Below are positions 9,457 to 18,710 of a stretch of 64,000 bases of DNA, one piece after another. The notes under the pieces are model-generated. The model saw only the letters and a program-made list of their open reading frames with translations. It did not search any database and had not been told where the DNA came from. The position numbers and the translations under genes are program-made. Source of the DNA: JADCRZ01 sp965200945 (GTDB lineage Bacteria; Bacteroidota; Bacteroidia; Chitinophagales; Chitinophagaceae); assembly GCA_965200945.1 (NCBI GenBank), contig OZ241749.1, forward strand, positions 1 through 64,000, given 5' to 3'. The first letter of the stretch is position 1, and every line of letters starts with the position of its first letter.

Positions 9457-10065
9457 CTATCCTCTCTTGATGGGCAGCACCGTTCTACCGTACACTTCAT
9501 TCAGTACCTGCGCCACACATCCGTAGAAAGCAGACAGTCCGCAGAAAATGCCGACATAGCCTCCAAACACGCGAAGGGATGCATTACCCGTGAAATCGCT
9601 GAAAGCCAGCAGGAAGAAAAGCACGGTGAGGCTCAGAAAGATGACCTGCAGCGTCAGGTTGATCCTGAGCGTGCCGATGAACATGAACAGGGTGAACAGT
9701 CCCCACATGAACAGGTACCATCCCACCGCCACTTCGCTTGATTTGTAGTCGGCCCCGAAAGAAGTTTTGGGGATCAGCCAGAGGGCTACCAGGGAAAGCC
9801 AGAAAGAACCGTAGGCGGTAAAGGCCGTGGCGCCGAAGGTGTTGTTCTTTTTCCATTCCTGCAGACCGGCGAAGATCTGGGCAATGCCGCCCATGAAGAT
9901 ACCCATGCCCATGATCATCGAATTCAGCTCAAAAAAGCCGGCATTGTGGATGTTGAGCAGCACGGTCGTCATGCCAAAACCCAGGAGGCCCAATGGTGCC
10001 GGGTTTGCAGTATTATCCCTGATCGTAAGCGTAGTGTTGGCGGAATCCATGGCAGCAATTTTCAT
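9457..10065 (-). CDS. Acetate uptake transporter, GPR1/FUN34/YaaH (SatP) family
   Basis: About 202 aa from the ATG at 10065, with six hydrophobic segments. The family signature NPAPLGLLGFGMT stands at the start of the first helix, and the segment TAYGSFWLSL is also typical. Members move acetate or succinate with protons across the inner membrane. Codons further upstream (to 10134) do not resemble a family N-terminus. It is divergent from the dnaJ-like gene, and the two share an intergenic region of 85 bases. Confidence 0.9.
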   Translation of the reverse strand: MKIAAMDSANTTLTIRDNTANPAPLGLLGFGMTTVLLNIHNAGFFELNSMIMGMGIFMGGIAQIFAGLQEWKKNNTFGATAFTAYGSFWLSLVALWLIPKTSFGADYKSSEVAVGWYLFMWGLFTLFMFIGTLRINLTLQVIFLSLTVLFFLLAFSDFTGNASLRVFGGYVGIFCGLSAFYGCVAQVLNEVYGRTVLPIKRG

Positions 10066-10150
10066 TAAAGATTTATAAAAATCGGAATACCGCAAAATAT
10101 TTGTACTTCTCCATAAATTGCAGCAGACAGGCACGATCTAAAAAACTGAT

Positions 10151-11038
10151 ATGGATTACATCGATTACTATAAAGTGCTGGGACTGGAAAAAGGAGCGTC
10201 GGAGGCGGACGTCAGGAACGCTTACCGCAAGCTCGCCCGGAAGTTCCATCCCGACCTGAATCCGAACGACAAGGAAGCCAACAAGAATTTCCAGGGCATC
10301 AACGAAGCCAATGAAGTGCTGAGCGATCCGGAGAAACGCAAGAAATACGACCAGTACGGAAAGGACTGGAAACATGCGGAAGAGTTTGAAAAAGCACGCC
10401 AGTCGAAGGGGCAGTCCCGCGGCGAAGGTGGCGCCGGATCCTATTCTTACACGGGTGGTGAAGACGAAGATTTTTCCTCATTTTTTGAATCTATGTTTGG
10501 ACGCAAAACAGGCGGCGGAAGAAAAAGTGCTTACCGGGGACAGGATTATAACGCCGAGCTTCACCTGAAGCTCCCGGAAGCCTACCATACGCACCAGCAG
10601 ACTTTTACCATCAACGGCAAGAACATCCGCATCACCATCCCCGCGGGGGTGGAGAACGGCCAGACGATCAAGCTCAAAGGATACGGAGCGCCCGGTGTGA
10701 ACGGAGGGCCGGACGGTGATGTATTTATCACATTCACGATCACGGACGAGCCTCCGTTTACCCGCCTGGGTAACGACCTGCATGCTACGGTAGACCTTGA
10801 TCTGTACACCGCGGTGCTGGGCGGCGAGGCCACGATCGACACGCTGGGCGGAAAGATCAGGCTGAAAGTAAAACCCGAAACCCAGAACGGCACGAAAACA
10901 AGGCTGAAAGGAAAAGGCTTTCCTGTATACAAACAGGAAGGTTCGTTCGGAGACCTGTTTGTAACCTATAATGTAAAGCTGCCTGCCAACCTGACCGACC
11001 GGCAGCGGGAACTTTTCCGGGAATTGCAAAACTCGTAA
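10151..11038 (+). CDS. cbpA: DnaJ-class co-chaperone, CbpA-like
   Basis: Type II Hsp40 of 295 aa. The J domain fills residues 3-68 with the invariant HPD in RKFHPDLNP, then a Gly-rich linker (about 80-115), then two C-terminal substrate-binding beta domains (YNAELHLKLPEA; LDLYTAVLGGEATI). The zinc-finger repeats of DnaJ proper are absent, which fits CbpA. It stimulates DnaK ATPase and, in E. coli, binds curved DNA. The next gene, 9 bases on, is a CbpM-type modulator, the known partner and inhibitor, which supports the assignment. Confidence 0.93.
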   Translation: MDYIDYYKVLGLEKGASEADVRNAYRKLARKFHPDLNPNDKEANKNFQGINEANEVLSDPEKRKKYDQYGKDWKHAEEFEKARQSKGQSRGEGGAGSYSYTGGEDEDFSSFFESMFGRKTGGGRKSAYRGQDYNAELHLKLPEAYHTHQQTFTINGKNIRITIPAGVENGQTIKLKGYGAPGVNGGPDGDVFITFTITDEPPFTRLGNDLHATVDLDLYTAVLGGEATIDTLGGKIRLKVKPETQNGTKTRLKGKGFPVYKQEGSFGDLFVTYNVKLPANLTDRQRELFRELQNS

Positions 11039-11047
11039 ATCAGACAC

Positions 11048-11353
11048 ATGGAAACGCCAGAACTCATCTCCGCGGTGGAATTCTGTACCAGCCACCAGAT
11101 CGATCCCTCCTTCATCAGTTCCCTGCAGAGTTACGGGTTGATAGAAGTGAGTGTCGTGGAAGAGCACCGCTTTATCCCCGCGCCTCAGCTGATCAAGCTG
11201 GAACAGCTGGTACGCCTCCATTTCGACCTGCACATCAACCTCGAAGGCATAGACGCCATCCTGAACCTGCTCGACCGCGTGCAGTCGATGCAGTCGCAGA
11301 TCGGGACCTTACAAAACCGGCTGCGCCTGTATGAAAACGGGCAGGAAGCGTAA
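11048..11353 (+). CDS. cbpM: CbpM-type chaperone modulator
   Basis: A 101-aa protein of the MerR-like CbpM group. It has an N-terminal helical segment with LISAVEFCTSHQ, then LQSYGLIEV and HRFIPAPQLIKLEQLVRLHFDL, matching a winged-helix-like fold, then LNLLDRVQSMQSQI as a C-terminal helix. In E. coli CbpM binds the J domain of CbpA and blocks its co-chaperone activity. Here it lies 9 bases after the CbpA-like gene, as expected for the operon. Confidence 0.88.
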   Translation: METPELISAVEFCTSHQIDPSFISSLQSYGLIEVSVVEEHRFIPAPQLIKLEQLVRLHFDLHINLEGIDAILNLLDRVQSMQSQIGTLQNRLRLYENGQEA

Positions 11354-11364
11354 CAGGCTCTCCG

Positions 11365-12156
11365 ATGCGCCCGCACCATGATATGGTCACACAGCAGTTA
11401 ATCCATTTTCTGAACCGGCAGGCGGATGCCTTCAACCAGCCTTCCTTTATCGCCGGCGATCCGGTTGCCATTCCGCACAGCTTCAGGAAAAAGCAGGATA
11501 TCGAGATCGCCGCATTTTTTGCCGCCCTTTTTGCCTGGGGCAACCGCACCACCATCCTGAACAAGAGCCGCGAGCTGATGCAGCTCATGGACAACGCGCC
11601 GCACGATTTTATCAGCCGGTATGACGCGGCGGGTCTTCGCCGGCTGACCCTCTTCAAACACCGCACTTTCAACGCGACCGACATCCTGTACCTGGTGGAT
11701 TTCCTGCACCAGCATTACCGGCAACACGCTTCCCTCGAATCTGCTTTCACCCGCTTCATGGATCCGCGGGATGAAACCGTGGAGACGGGGCTTGACGGTT
11801 TCTATACCTATGTGTTCTCTCTGGAGGATGCACCTTCACGCACCCGCAAGCACATCGCCGCTCCCTTTAAGCAGTCTACCTGCAAACGCCTGAACATGTT
11901 CCTGCGGTGGATGGTGCGGCGCGATGAGCGGGGTGTCGACTTCGGCCTCTGGAAGGACATCTCGCCCGCGCAGCTGGTCTGTCCGATCGACGTACATGTT
12001 GCCCGTGTGGCAGCGCGCTTTGGCCTGCTTACCCGCCGGCAGCTCGACTGGCAGGCCGCCCTCGACCTTACCCGCCACCTCCGCACCTTCGATCCCCAAG
12101 ACCCGGTCAAATATGATTTCGCCTTGTTCGGACTGGGGGCGGAAGAGCGGTTTTGA
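11365..12156 (+). CDS. TIGR02757 (DUF2400) family protein
   Basis: A 263-aa protein matching the TIGR02757 family: FIAGDPVAIPHSFRKKQDIE near the N-terminus, then FFAALFAWGNRTTIL, FISRYD, FKHRTFNATDILYL, CKRLNMFLRWMVRRD and a C-terminal PVKYDFALFGLG. Its function is not known. The ATG at 11365 is 11 bases past the CbpM stop, so it may ride on the cbpA-cbpM transcript. Length is usual for the family. Confidence 0.85.
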   Translation: MRPHHDMVTQQLIHFLNRQADAFNQPSFIAGDPVAIPHSFRKKQDIEIAAFFAALFAWGNRTTILNKSRELMQLMDNAPHDFISRYDAAGLRRLTLFKHRTFNATDILYLVDFLHQHYRQHASLESAFTRFMDPRDETVETGLDGFYTYVFSLEDAPSRTRKHIAAPFKQSTCKRLNMFLRWMVRRDERGVDFGLWKDISPAQLVCPIDVHVARVAARFGLLTRRQLDWQAALDLTRHLRTFDPQDPVKYDFALFGLGAEERF

Positions 12157-12357
12157 AAAGTGAGATGAGGGACGGTTACAACCGCCGGCGTGTCACGCCG
12201 TTGCGTCTATGGATATTCACGTCCCTGAAGTGAAGGGGCATATTGTTGAGGCGTCATCGTAAGACCAGATGAGAGCGACCTGCAGGGCGTGCTGCAGAGA
12301 GAAATCCTGCCTGTTCAAGACCCGTAATTGCGTTCTGATCCCCTCTTTTTTTGTCCT

Positions 12358-12396
12358 CCTCGGGCAGGCGCAACCGTATGCTGCGCCTGCCCGAGG
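12358..12396. repeat. Perfect 15-bp inverted repeat in intergenic DNA
   Basis: The arms CCTCGGGCAGGCGCA (12358-12372) and TGCGCCTGCCCGAGG (12382-12396) are exact complements around a 9-base loop, extended one more pair outward. No T-run follows on either strand, so it is not an ordinary Rho-independent terminator. It sits in a 364-bp gene-free stretch (12157-12520) in which I see no other feature except the terminator at 12461. A REP-like unit is possible. Confidence 0.6.
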
Positions 12397-12460
12397 ATCC
12401 AAGCAGAGCAGCCGGATGGATAAGGGTGTTTCTATATGAAATCACGATTATCGTAAAAAC

Positions 12461-12489
12461 AAAATAACCGGCCTCGCGCCGGTTATTTT
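12461..12489. terminator. Bidirectional Rho-independent terminator
   Basis: AAAATAACCGGC pairs with GCCGGTTATTTT around a 5-base loop, with A/T runs on both sides. It lies between the convergent TIGR02757 and M36 protease genes, 31 bases past the stop of the latter, and can end both transcripts. Confidence 0.85.
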
Positions 12490-12520
12490 GATAGTGGGGT
12501 TGTTTATGCTACTTAACTTT

Positions 12521-15500
12521 TTAATGACCGATGACGATCTTTTTGGTGGTGGTGCCACTTTGCATCTGCATTTTGATGAGGTACGTGCCGGCGGGCAGGT
12601 TGCCGGTAACAAGCCTGTACGACACCGCATTGTCTGATACAACATAACGCTGCAGCACCCGGCCGGTGAGGTCGGTCAGCAGCAGTTCCGCGCCTGCCAC
12701 ACGGCCGGCGAAATAGATGGTGGCCTGGTCTACAGCGGGGTTCGGACTGATCGAGGAAATGCCGCTTTGCATGAATTTAACCGTTTTGATGGCGGTGTAA
12801 GCATACTGCCAGTCTTTGTTGTTCACCCGGATGCGGTAGAAGTTCACATCGAGCGGACTTATATCGGTAAACGCATACAGGCTGTTCCCGGTACCCCGGG
12901 CGGCAACCGTGCCGATCGAAGTCCAGCTGATGCCGTCGGCGCTGCGTTCCACCACGAAATTGCTGGTGTTGGTCTCTGCCAGGGTCTGCCAGCTGAGCGC
13001 TACTTCGGTACCTGCCTGCAGCGCGGTAAGGTTGATGGATGTCGGCTGCACGGTAGCGGTTGCTGCCCTTACGAAAGAAGGGATCGACAGCGAATCCGCT
13101 TTGCCGGAACTGCTGTTCAGCACAAACCGGCTGATGCCGCCGCAGCCGGCAGCCACCGTGATATTGTCGATGTACCAGCCATCATATAACTGGTTGCTCG
13201 CGTTGTTGGTATTTGTCTGGAACCTAAACCTGACCTGGATGGTCTGGCCATTAAAGGTCGACAGGTTCACGATCGACTGAATGAACTCTCCGCTGTTCAC
13301 ACTGCTGGTGGCATAGCTGGTGCCGCTGAATGCCCAGGTATTCGGCTGTATGCCTGCGCTGGCCGACAGTAGTGTATTGTAACCATTCTGCAGGAAGTAG
13401 GGACCGGCATCCAGCCAGTTGTTTCCACCGTCTGCCGAAATCTCCACTTTGCCGCCATCAAGCGTATTTTCCGTAACGAAATAGTGCCAGAAGGACAATA
13501 CGGAAAGGCTTCCTGCGGTAAACGGCGCCGAGGTAAGCGAGAAATTGGTGAGCCGCGATGAATCGGCCGCATACCAGGCTTTGGTTCCATTGTAAGCTCT
13601 GTTGGAGGAGGTGACGAAGTTGGTGTTGCCCGAGCTCCGGCTGGAAGCAAAGTTGCCCGTAGAGTCGGTGTCGCGATCGTCGCTGACCGGCGTCGCAACG
13701 GCACAGGCCTGACTGCCCGCCATCAGCGTTACGTTGATGTGCAGCGAATCGAGGGAAGCAGTGAAACGGACGGTGTTGAACTTGAGCACGTTGCCCGACA
13801 GCACGCCGCCCTGGTTGTTGCTTACATAGCTGAACCCTGCGGGGATGGTGTCATTGATGGAGAAACCGCTGGTTGGCACCTGGCACTGGCAGGCTACCGT
13901 GAGGCCCACGGTGGTCTGCTGACCCGCAGCCACCACAGAAGGCATCGCCGATTTTTTGAGGATGATGCCGGAAGGAACATCGTATGCCGGCACCTGGTCG
14001 GTTGCGATGGTGGAAAGGCCCTGCACAGCGCTCACGCCCATGCCGCGCCGGGCGAAGGCGTTCCAGATATCGCATTTGTGACGGTAATTGTACAGGATGG
14101 AATCGGCGGCCAGGATCGCATTGCGCGCATCGAGGAAGCCAGGCCGGCAGGGCTGCAGTTTCAGGCCCTCGATCACAAGTTTGAGCGCGATGGTGTTTCC
14201 GCCGCCGCCGTTGGCATTGTAAATACTTTTGGTGATGCCGCCTTCATGCTGGATAATGTACCAGGTCATGTCCCACAAAGCCGTGCACCACACTTCACCA
14301 ATGGCGTGCACTTCAGTGTTGGTGGCCACATTTGCGTAGGTGAGCGTATCGATGGCCAGGTTGGTGCTGTAGGGAAAGCGGCGGATGCCGCTGCCGGAAG
14401 CATTCTGCTGGTTAACATAGGTGCCTACAGGCCTGGCTTTCGCACCATCCGTAAGCTGGGCTGTTGACCAGTCGGTGGTGAGCATCAGGGCCAGGTAATC
14501 GCTCCATCCTTCACCGCCCTGCTCTGCGTTGCCCAGGCAGCTTGCATTGAGCCTGCCGCCCGTAAGCCGGTTTGAAACGCCGTGGCCATATTCGTGGGTG
14601 ATGATGCCGTTGTCGATGTCGCCATCCAGCTGGATGTTGGTGGTTGCAAGGGTTGCGTTCACGCCATTGGGTATCTGTGCCGCCAGCAGTGCGCCGTCGC
14701 TCTGGGATATCATTAGGCCGGGGATCACTACGTCGTTGTCTGTGCCGCCCATGGTGATCGGACTGCCCGGTACGTTATTGACCACGATCACACCAATGGC
14801 GCCCGCTTTTTGTGCGGAACGGAACTTGGTGGAAAAATTACAATTGGTACCGCCCCGGTACAGCAACGCGATCTTGCCTGCCACCGGGTTGCGGGGCGCC
14901 TGTGATGAATCGCAGCCCAGGTGCGTAACATCGCCGGCATCATCATAAAAAACGACCTGCCCCATGACAGGCCCCGTAGTGGCAAATTTGTTGTTGGTAC
15001 TGAACCCGCTTTCCCTCGACTCATATTTTCCTGCGATGGAGGCAGGCGCATTTACGGTGAACTGGGATGGCGCGGCCCAGAGATACATCTGCATCCGTCC
15101 GCTGGAACCATCGACGGGAGTGCTGAAGTTGGCATTGTCGGTGCCTGATCCGTCCTGTGCCTCGGCGCGTACGTAATCGTTGCCTGCGCCGCCCCGGGCC
15201 AGGTTGTTGTTCTGGAAATTACCTGCATTTTCATCGAAACCGTACTGATAGGTAACATCGTGCACAACATTGTTCCAGTAAAAAAGATTGGTAAGGGCAA
15301 AACTCCTGTTCACGGAATCATAGGGCGGCCTCGTGAAATCGGGCATATACTGAAAGGAAACGGATGGCACCGGTGTGTTCGACACGGCAGCCCGGCCCGG
15401 TGCATTGCGGCTGGCGCTGTCGTCATACGCATATACGTTGTTGCCACGCGTGATCAGGTAATTGTCGCTGCCGTCGAAATGCCAGCCATACGTGATGGCC

Positions 15501-16369
15501 GGATTGTTTGCACCCGCCCTGAGCCAGGGATTGTTATCGATCGATACGGGTCCGTAGTTACGGCTTTCATACGGGAAAGGAACAACCAGGTAAGCGGCGT
15601 TCTCCACATTGGGCGGACTCCACAATGCAGCTGACTTCGGAGCCGGTGCACGATAGACCTGCAGCGGGTTAAATCCGCCATGCTGTTTTACCCAGTAGGC
15701 TTCCCCGTTTTGCCCGGCAGGAGCAGACTCGTGAACGGTCCAGTTGTCTTTGTTCACCACTTCGCCGCTGCGGGCATCCACACGTACGTTCCACCAGTCG
15801 GCCGACCCGGCCACGTCGATGTTTACGTTCCAGGCCAGGTGTACTTTTCCTGCCTCGTCTTCCACCCACAACAATTCGGTCTCAATGTCTTTCTTGGCGA
15901 TCCTGTCTTTATCAAACACCACCTTGTGTTCGATCTGGAAACGGTTGGCTTTGGTCTGTAAGAGGAGGGGTGTTCCCAGGTTGAGGTGGCGGGCGGAAGT
16001 GACCAGCGCGCTGGCCGGCTGCACACCCGGGGTTGCATCGAGACCGAGCTCGCGGATATTGGGGACAAACCTGCCTGAATGATGGAGCAGCCGGTCGTTG
16101 CGGAATGCCAGGGTAACAATGTTGTTGTACACCCGCAGCTGCTGGTAGTTCTGCTGTAAATAAGCATACTCGATGCCGGTAGAGGCGTCGGTATAGCTGC
16201 TGCTGATGGTTGCTTCGGCTGCATCGGCAGGGGAGATGCCGATCGTACCGGAATATTTGGTGACGCGCGTCTTCCATTCATCCGGCGTAGCCTGCCCGGA
16301 AACAGCAATGGCAACACACGCGCACAGTAAGGTAAAGAGCGCTCTTACAAGGGTAGAGTTTGATCGCAT
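12521..16369 (-). CDS. Secreted M36 (fungalysin) metalloprotease with PA and T9SS type A sorting domains
   Basis: Large exported zinc protease, 1282 aa. Order: signal peptide (residues 1-25), a fungalysin propeptide/PepSY-like region (to about 250), the M36 catalytic domain with a protease-associated (PA) insert (KIALLYRGGTNCNFSTKF), zinc motif HEYGHGVSNRL near residue 588, and third ligand in EGWSDY. Downstream come an IDNITV-containing beta-sandwich that resembles MAM/jelly-roll domains, an FnIII-like domain (SWQTLAETNTSNFVVERS) and a C-terminal type A sorting domain (SPNPAVDQATIYF ... LPAGTYLIKM). It should leave the cell by the type IX secretion system. Monocistronic, with its own terminator downstream. 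Confidence 0.93.
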   Translation of the reverse strand: MRSNSTLVRALFTLLCACVAIAVSGQATPDEWKTRVTKYSGTIGISPADAAEATISSSYTDASTGIEYAYLQQNYQQLRVYNNIVTLAFRNDRLLHHSGRFVPNIRELGLDATPGVQPASALVTSARHLNLGTPLLLQTKANRFQIEHKVVFDKDRIAKKDIETELLWVEDEAGKVHLAWNVNIDVAGSADWWNVRVDARSGEVVNKDNWTVHESAPAGQNGEAYWVKQHGGFNPLQVYRAPAPKSAALWSPPNVENAAYLVVPFPYESRNYGPVSIDNNPWLRAGANNPAITYGWHFDGSDNYLITRGNNVYAYDDSASRNAPGRAAVSNTPVPSVSFQYMPDFTRPPYDSVNRSFALTNLFYWNNVVHDVTYQYGFDENAGNFQNNNLARGGAGNDYVRAEAQDGSGTDNANFSTPVDGSSGRMQMYLWAAPSQFTVNAPASIAGKYESRESGFSTNNKFATTGPVMGQVVFYDDAGDVTHLGCDSSQAPRNPVAGKIALLYRGGTNCNFSTKFRSAQKAGAIGVIVVNNVPGSPITMGGTDNDVVIPGLMISQSDGALLAAQIPNGVNATLATTNIQLDGDIDNGIITHEYGHGVSNRLTGGRLNASCLGNAEQGGEGWSDYLALMLTTDWSTAQLTDGAKARPVGTYVNQQNASGSGIRRFPYSTNLAIDTLTYANVATNTEVHAIGEVWCTALWDMTWYIIQHEGGITKSIYNANGGGGNTIALKLVIEGLKLQPCRPGFLDARNAILAADSILYNYRHKCDIWNAFARRGMGVSAVQGLSTIATDQVPAYDVPSGIILKKSAMPSVVAAGQQTTVGLTVACQCQVPTSGFSINDTIPAGFSYVSNNQGGVLSGNVLKFNTVRFTASLDSLHINVTLMAGSQACAVATPVSDDRDTDSTGNFASSRSSGNTNFVTSSNRAYNGTKAWYAADSSRLTNFSLTSAPFTAGSLSVLSFWHYFVTENTLDGGKVEISADGGNNWLDAGPYFLQNGYNTLLSASAGIQPNTWAFSGTSYATSSVNSGEFIQSIVNLSTFNGQTIQVRFRFQTNTNNASNQLYDGWYIDNITVAAGCGGISRFVLNSSSGKADSLSIPSFVRAATATVQPTSINLTALQAGTEVALSWQTLAETNTSNFVVERSADGISWTSIGTVAARGTGNSLYAFTDISPLDVNFYRIRVNNKDWQYAYTAIKTVKFMQSGISSISPNPAVDQATIYFAGRVAGAELLLTDLTGRVLQRYVVSDNAVSYRLVTGNLPAGTYLIKMQMQSGTTTKKIVIGH

Positions 16370-16671
16370 ATAAGGTCAGTATCGTTTCGTTTCTGGTGGA
16401 GGGAGGATGGAATGAAGATAAGATAAATAGCGACAGATCAATAAAATAACTTTCCGTTCACGGGGTAAAAAATAGCCGGGAAATAAAACCATTCAGTGTG
16501 TGCAAAGTTGAAACTTGAAGGGGTTAGGGGCCACCTGCTTACAAACATGATGTTTCGTTTCCCGGCTAATGGAGAGATAAATAGGATAAGGTCTCCTGCA
16601 GGTTATCATTATAGTCGGTGAAACAGGAGAAAAGGAAACAGCCGCAGCAAAATATTTTTTAGATTTTTTTC
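16370..16671. other. Intergenic stretch, AT-rich, one spaced inverted repeat
   Basis: This 302-bp gap between two minus-strand genes has no credible ORF. The 11-mer TAGCCGGGAAA (16473-16483) recurs inverted as TTTCCCGGCTA (16558-16568), 74 bases apart; its role is unknown. The M36 promoter must lie in the left part. Confidence 0.4.
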
Positions 16672-18522
16672 TTACTTGTATCCCATGGCCTGCAGGTTGA
16701 ACAGTTCGGCGTACCGGCCGTTCTTTTTCAACAGCTCTTCATGGCTGCCGATCTCGATGAGCCGTCCTTTGTCGAGCACCAGGATGCGGTCGGCCATCCG
16801 GACGGTAGAGAACCGGTGGGAGATGAGCACGGCCGATTTGCCACGGGTGAGTTCGGAAAAACGCTGAAACACTTCATATTCAGCGCGGGCATCGAGTGCA
16901 GAAGTGGGTTCATCGAGAATGAGCAGTTCGGCATCGCGCATATACGCCCTGGCAAGGGCGATCTTCTGCCATTCGCCGCCCGACAGGTCGACCCCGTTGC
17001 TGAAGCGCCGCCCCAGCATCTGGTTGTATCTTTCCGGGAAACGCTCCACCACGGCATCCGCCAGGCTCTGCCGGGCCGACAGTTCTATGAGGGAGTTGTT
17101 TTCTTTCTGCTGTATATTCCCGGCGGCGATGTTCTGCGAAACCGTCATCTGGTAGCGCAGGTAATCCTGGAAGATGATGCCGGTATGTTTCCGTAGTTCA
17201 TTCAGGTCATATTCTTTCAGGTCGATCCCGTCGAGCAGGATGCGGCCTTCCATAGGATCGTAAAGGCGCACCAGCAGTTTCACCAGCGTTGTTTTGCCGG
17301 CGCCGTTCTCTCCTACCAGCGCCAGTTTTTCATTGACATGCAGCGTAAAGTTGAGGTGGCGGTTCACCCATTTTTCGGAGTTGGCATACCGGAAGCCTAC
17401 GTTCTCAAAAGTAAAACCCTGCCGGATGGGGTCGGGAAAGGGAAGCGCCTGCGCCTGTATGGTGATGCGGGGGGTGATCTCGAAGAATTCGAACAGGTCC
17501 TGCAGGTAGATGGCGCCCTGCGACACGCTGGTAAAGCGGCCGAGTATGTTTTCGAGCAGGCCGCGCAGCTGCCGGAACGATCCGCTCAGGAAGGTAAGGT
17601 CGCCGATGGTGAGCGATCCGGTGATGGTGCGGTAGATGATGAGCAGGTACGCGCCATAATAACCCGCCGTGCCGATCAGCGAAAACAGCATACCCCAGGA
17701 GGAGCGGCGGATGGCGAGGCTTTTGTTGCTGACATAGAACTGGTCAGACAGCTGCCGGAAACGTTCGGTGAAGAAATCGGACAGACCGAATACTTTGATC
17801 TCTTTGGCCGTTTCATCGCTGGCGGCCATGTAGCGCAAGTAGTCGAGCTCCCTTCTTTCGGGTGTACGTCGCCGGTTGAGCGCATAGCTCTGCCCGTTGA
17901 AATGCGACTCGCCGAGAAAGGCAGGGATTACGGCCACCAGCAGCAGCAGGATCAGCCAAGGGTTGAAGGTCATGAGCCCCACGGCAAGAAAGGCCATGGT
18001 GATAAGATCCTGCACCTGGCTCAGCACCTGTGAAAGCAGGATGGTGCGGCCGACCGTCTGCTGCCGGGCTCTTTCGAGCTTGTCGTAGAAGGTTGGGTCT
18101 TCAAACTGGTCGAGGTCGAGCGTGGCCGCGTGCTGCATGATCTGCACGGAGGTGCTGTTGGCAAACAGGTCGCCCAGCAGGCTGTCGACCAGGGTAGTGG
18201 CCCGCCCCAGCATGTCGGCGAAGATAGCCAGCCCGAATTCGAACGCTACGTATTCCCAGATCTTGTGGTTGGCCAGGTTTTCGTGGCTCCTGTTGAGCAG
18301 CACCACCTGGTCGATGATCAGCTTGCCCACGTAGAGGATCGACAGCGGAATGGCCGAGCGGATGATGCGCAGGAGGATATTGATGATGGTGAGCCAGTGG
18401 CTGGTCTGCCAGATCAGTTTGAAGAACCGCGGCAGGTTGGTGAGTGCTTCCAACCGCTGTTTGAAACTGGGTTTCTCTTCCTGTTCAACGGCGTCTTTTC
18501 TTCTTGCTCTGCGCGATTCCAT
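16672..18522 (-). CDS. ABC exporter, fused permease and ATPase
   Basis: Half-size type I ABC exporter, 616 aa. A transmembrane domain covers about residues 40-340 with six hydrophobic segments, followed by the nucleotide-binding domain. Walker A GENGAGKTT (about 405), signature LSGGEWQKIALARA, Walker B LLILDEPTSALD and switch His in ISHRFSTVRMAD are all present, so it should be active as a homodimer. Substrate unknown (lipid, peptide or drug). Its ATG lies inside the left copy of the 27-bp repeat bounding the neighbouring integrative element, so integration has replaced the DNA upstream of position -23. Confidence 0.93.
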   Translation of the reverse strand: MESRRARRKDAVEQEEKPSFKQRLEALTNLPRFFKLIWQTSHWLTIINILLRIIRSAIPLSILYVGKLIIDQVVLLNRSHENLANHKIWEYVAFEFGLAIFADMLGRATTLVDSLLGDLFANSTSVQIMQHAATLDLDQFEDPTFYDKLERARQQTVGRTILLSQVLSQVQDLITMAFLAVGLMTFNPWLILLLLVAVIPAFLGESHFNGQSYALNRRRTPERRELDYLRYMAASDETAKEIKVFGLSDFFTERFRQLSDQFYVSNKSLAIRRSSWGMLFSLIGTAGYYGAYLLIIYRTITGSLTIGDLTFLSGSFRQLRGLLENILGRFTSVSQGAIYLQDLFEFFEITPRITIQAQALPFPDPIRQGFTFENVGFRYANSEKWVNRHLNFTLHVNEKLALVGENGAGKTTLVKLLVRLYDPMEGRILLDGIDLKEYDLNELRKHTGIIFQDYLRYQMTVSQNIAAGNIQQKENNSLIELSARQSLADAVVERFPERYNQMLGRRFSNGVDLSGGEWQKIALARAYMRDAELLILDEPTSALDARAEYEVFQRFSELTRGKSAVLISHRFSTVRMADRILVLDKGRLIEIGSHEELLKKNGRYAELFNLQAMGYK

Positions 18523-18545
18523 CCCTGCAAATTATCGAAAGTTTT
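18519..18545. repeat. Left attachment repeat (attL)
   Basis: Starts CCATCCCTGCAAATTATCGA and ends AAGTTTT; identical over 27 bases to 29985-30011. On the minus strand it contains the start codon (18520-18522) and 23 upstream bases of the ABC exporter gene, including a possible Shine-Dalgarno CAGGG. Integration at the 5' end of a protein gene is less common than at the 3' end of a tRNA gene. Confidence 0.9.
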
Positions 18546-18648
18546 TATTCTATTTTGTTTCTTTATGTCTTCCCAGTAGTAATGGCCGCAGTCAGTGCAG
18601 CGGTGCAGCCCTCAACAAACAAATAAAACAAAAAGCAACAAAGATATT

Positions 18649-18672
18649 TGTTCCCGCAACGGTTCCCGCAAG
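18649..18672 (+). repeat. Subterminal integrase-site-like repeat, left copy
   Basis: TGTTCCCGCAACGGTTCCCG plus CAAG, containing two TTCCCGCAA-type units. It lies 103 bases inside the left attachment repeat and 38 bases before the integrase start. It matches 29909-29932 at 21 of 24 positions in the same orientation. Likely arm-type sites for the integrase or its accessory protein (inference). Confidence 0.6.
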
Positions 18673-18710
18673 GAGGAAAGCTGTATCTTTAAGGAGCAAA
18701 AATTACTTTC

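Noticed and set aside
12217..12445. Short minus-strand frames in the gap after the TIGR02757 gene
   Set aside because: They span the strong hairpin and have no start context or similarity.
18546..18710. tRNA gene as integration target
   Set aside because: No cloverleaf or tRNA 3' end is visible at either repeat; the target is the 5' end of the ABC exporter gene.
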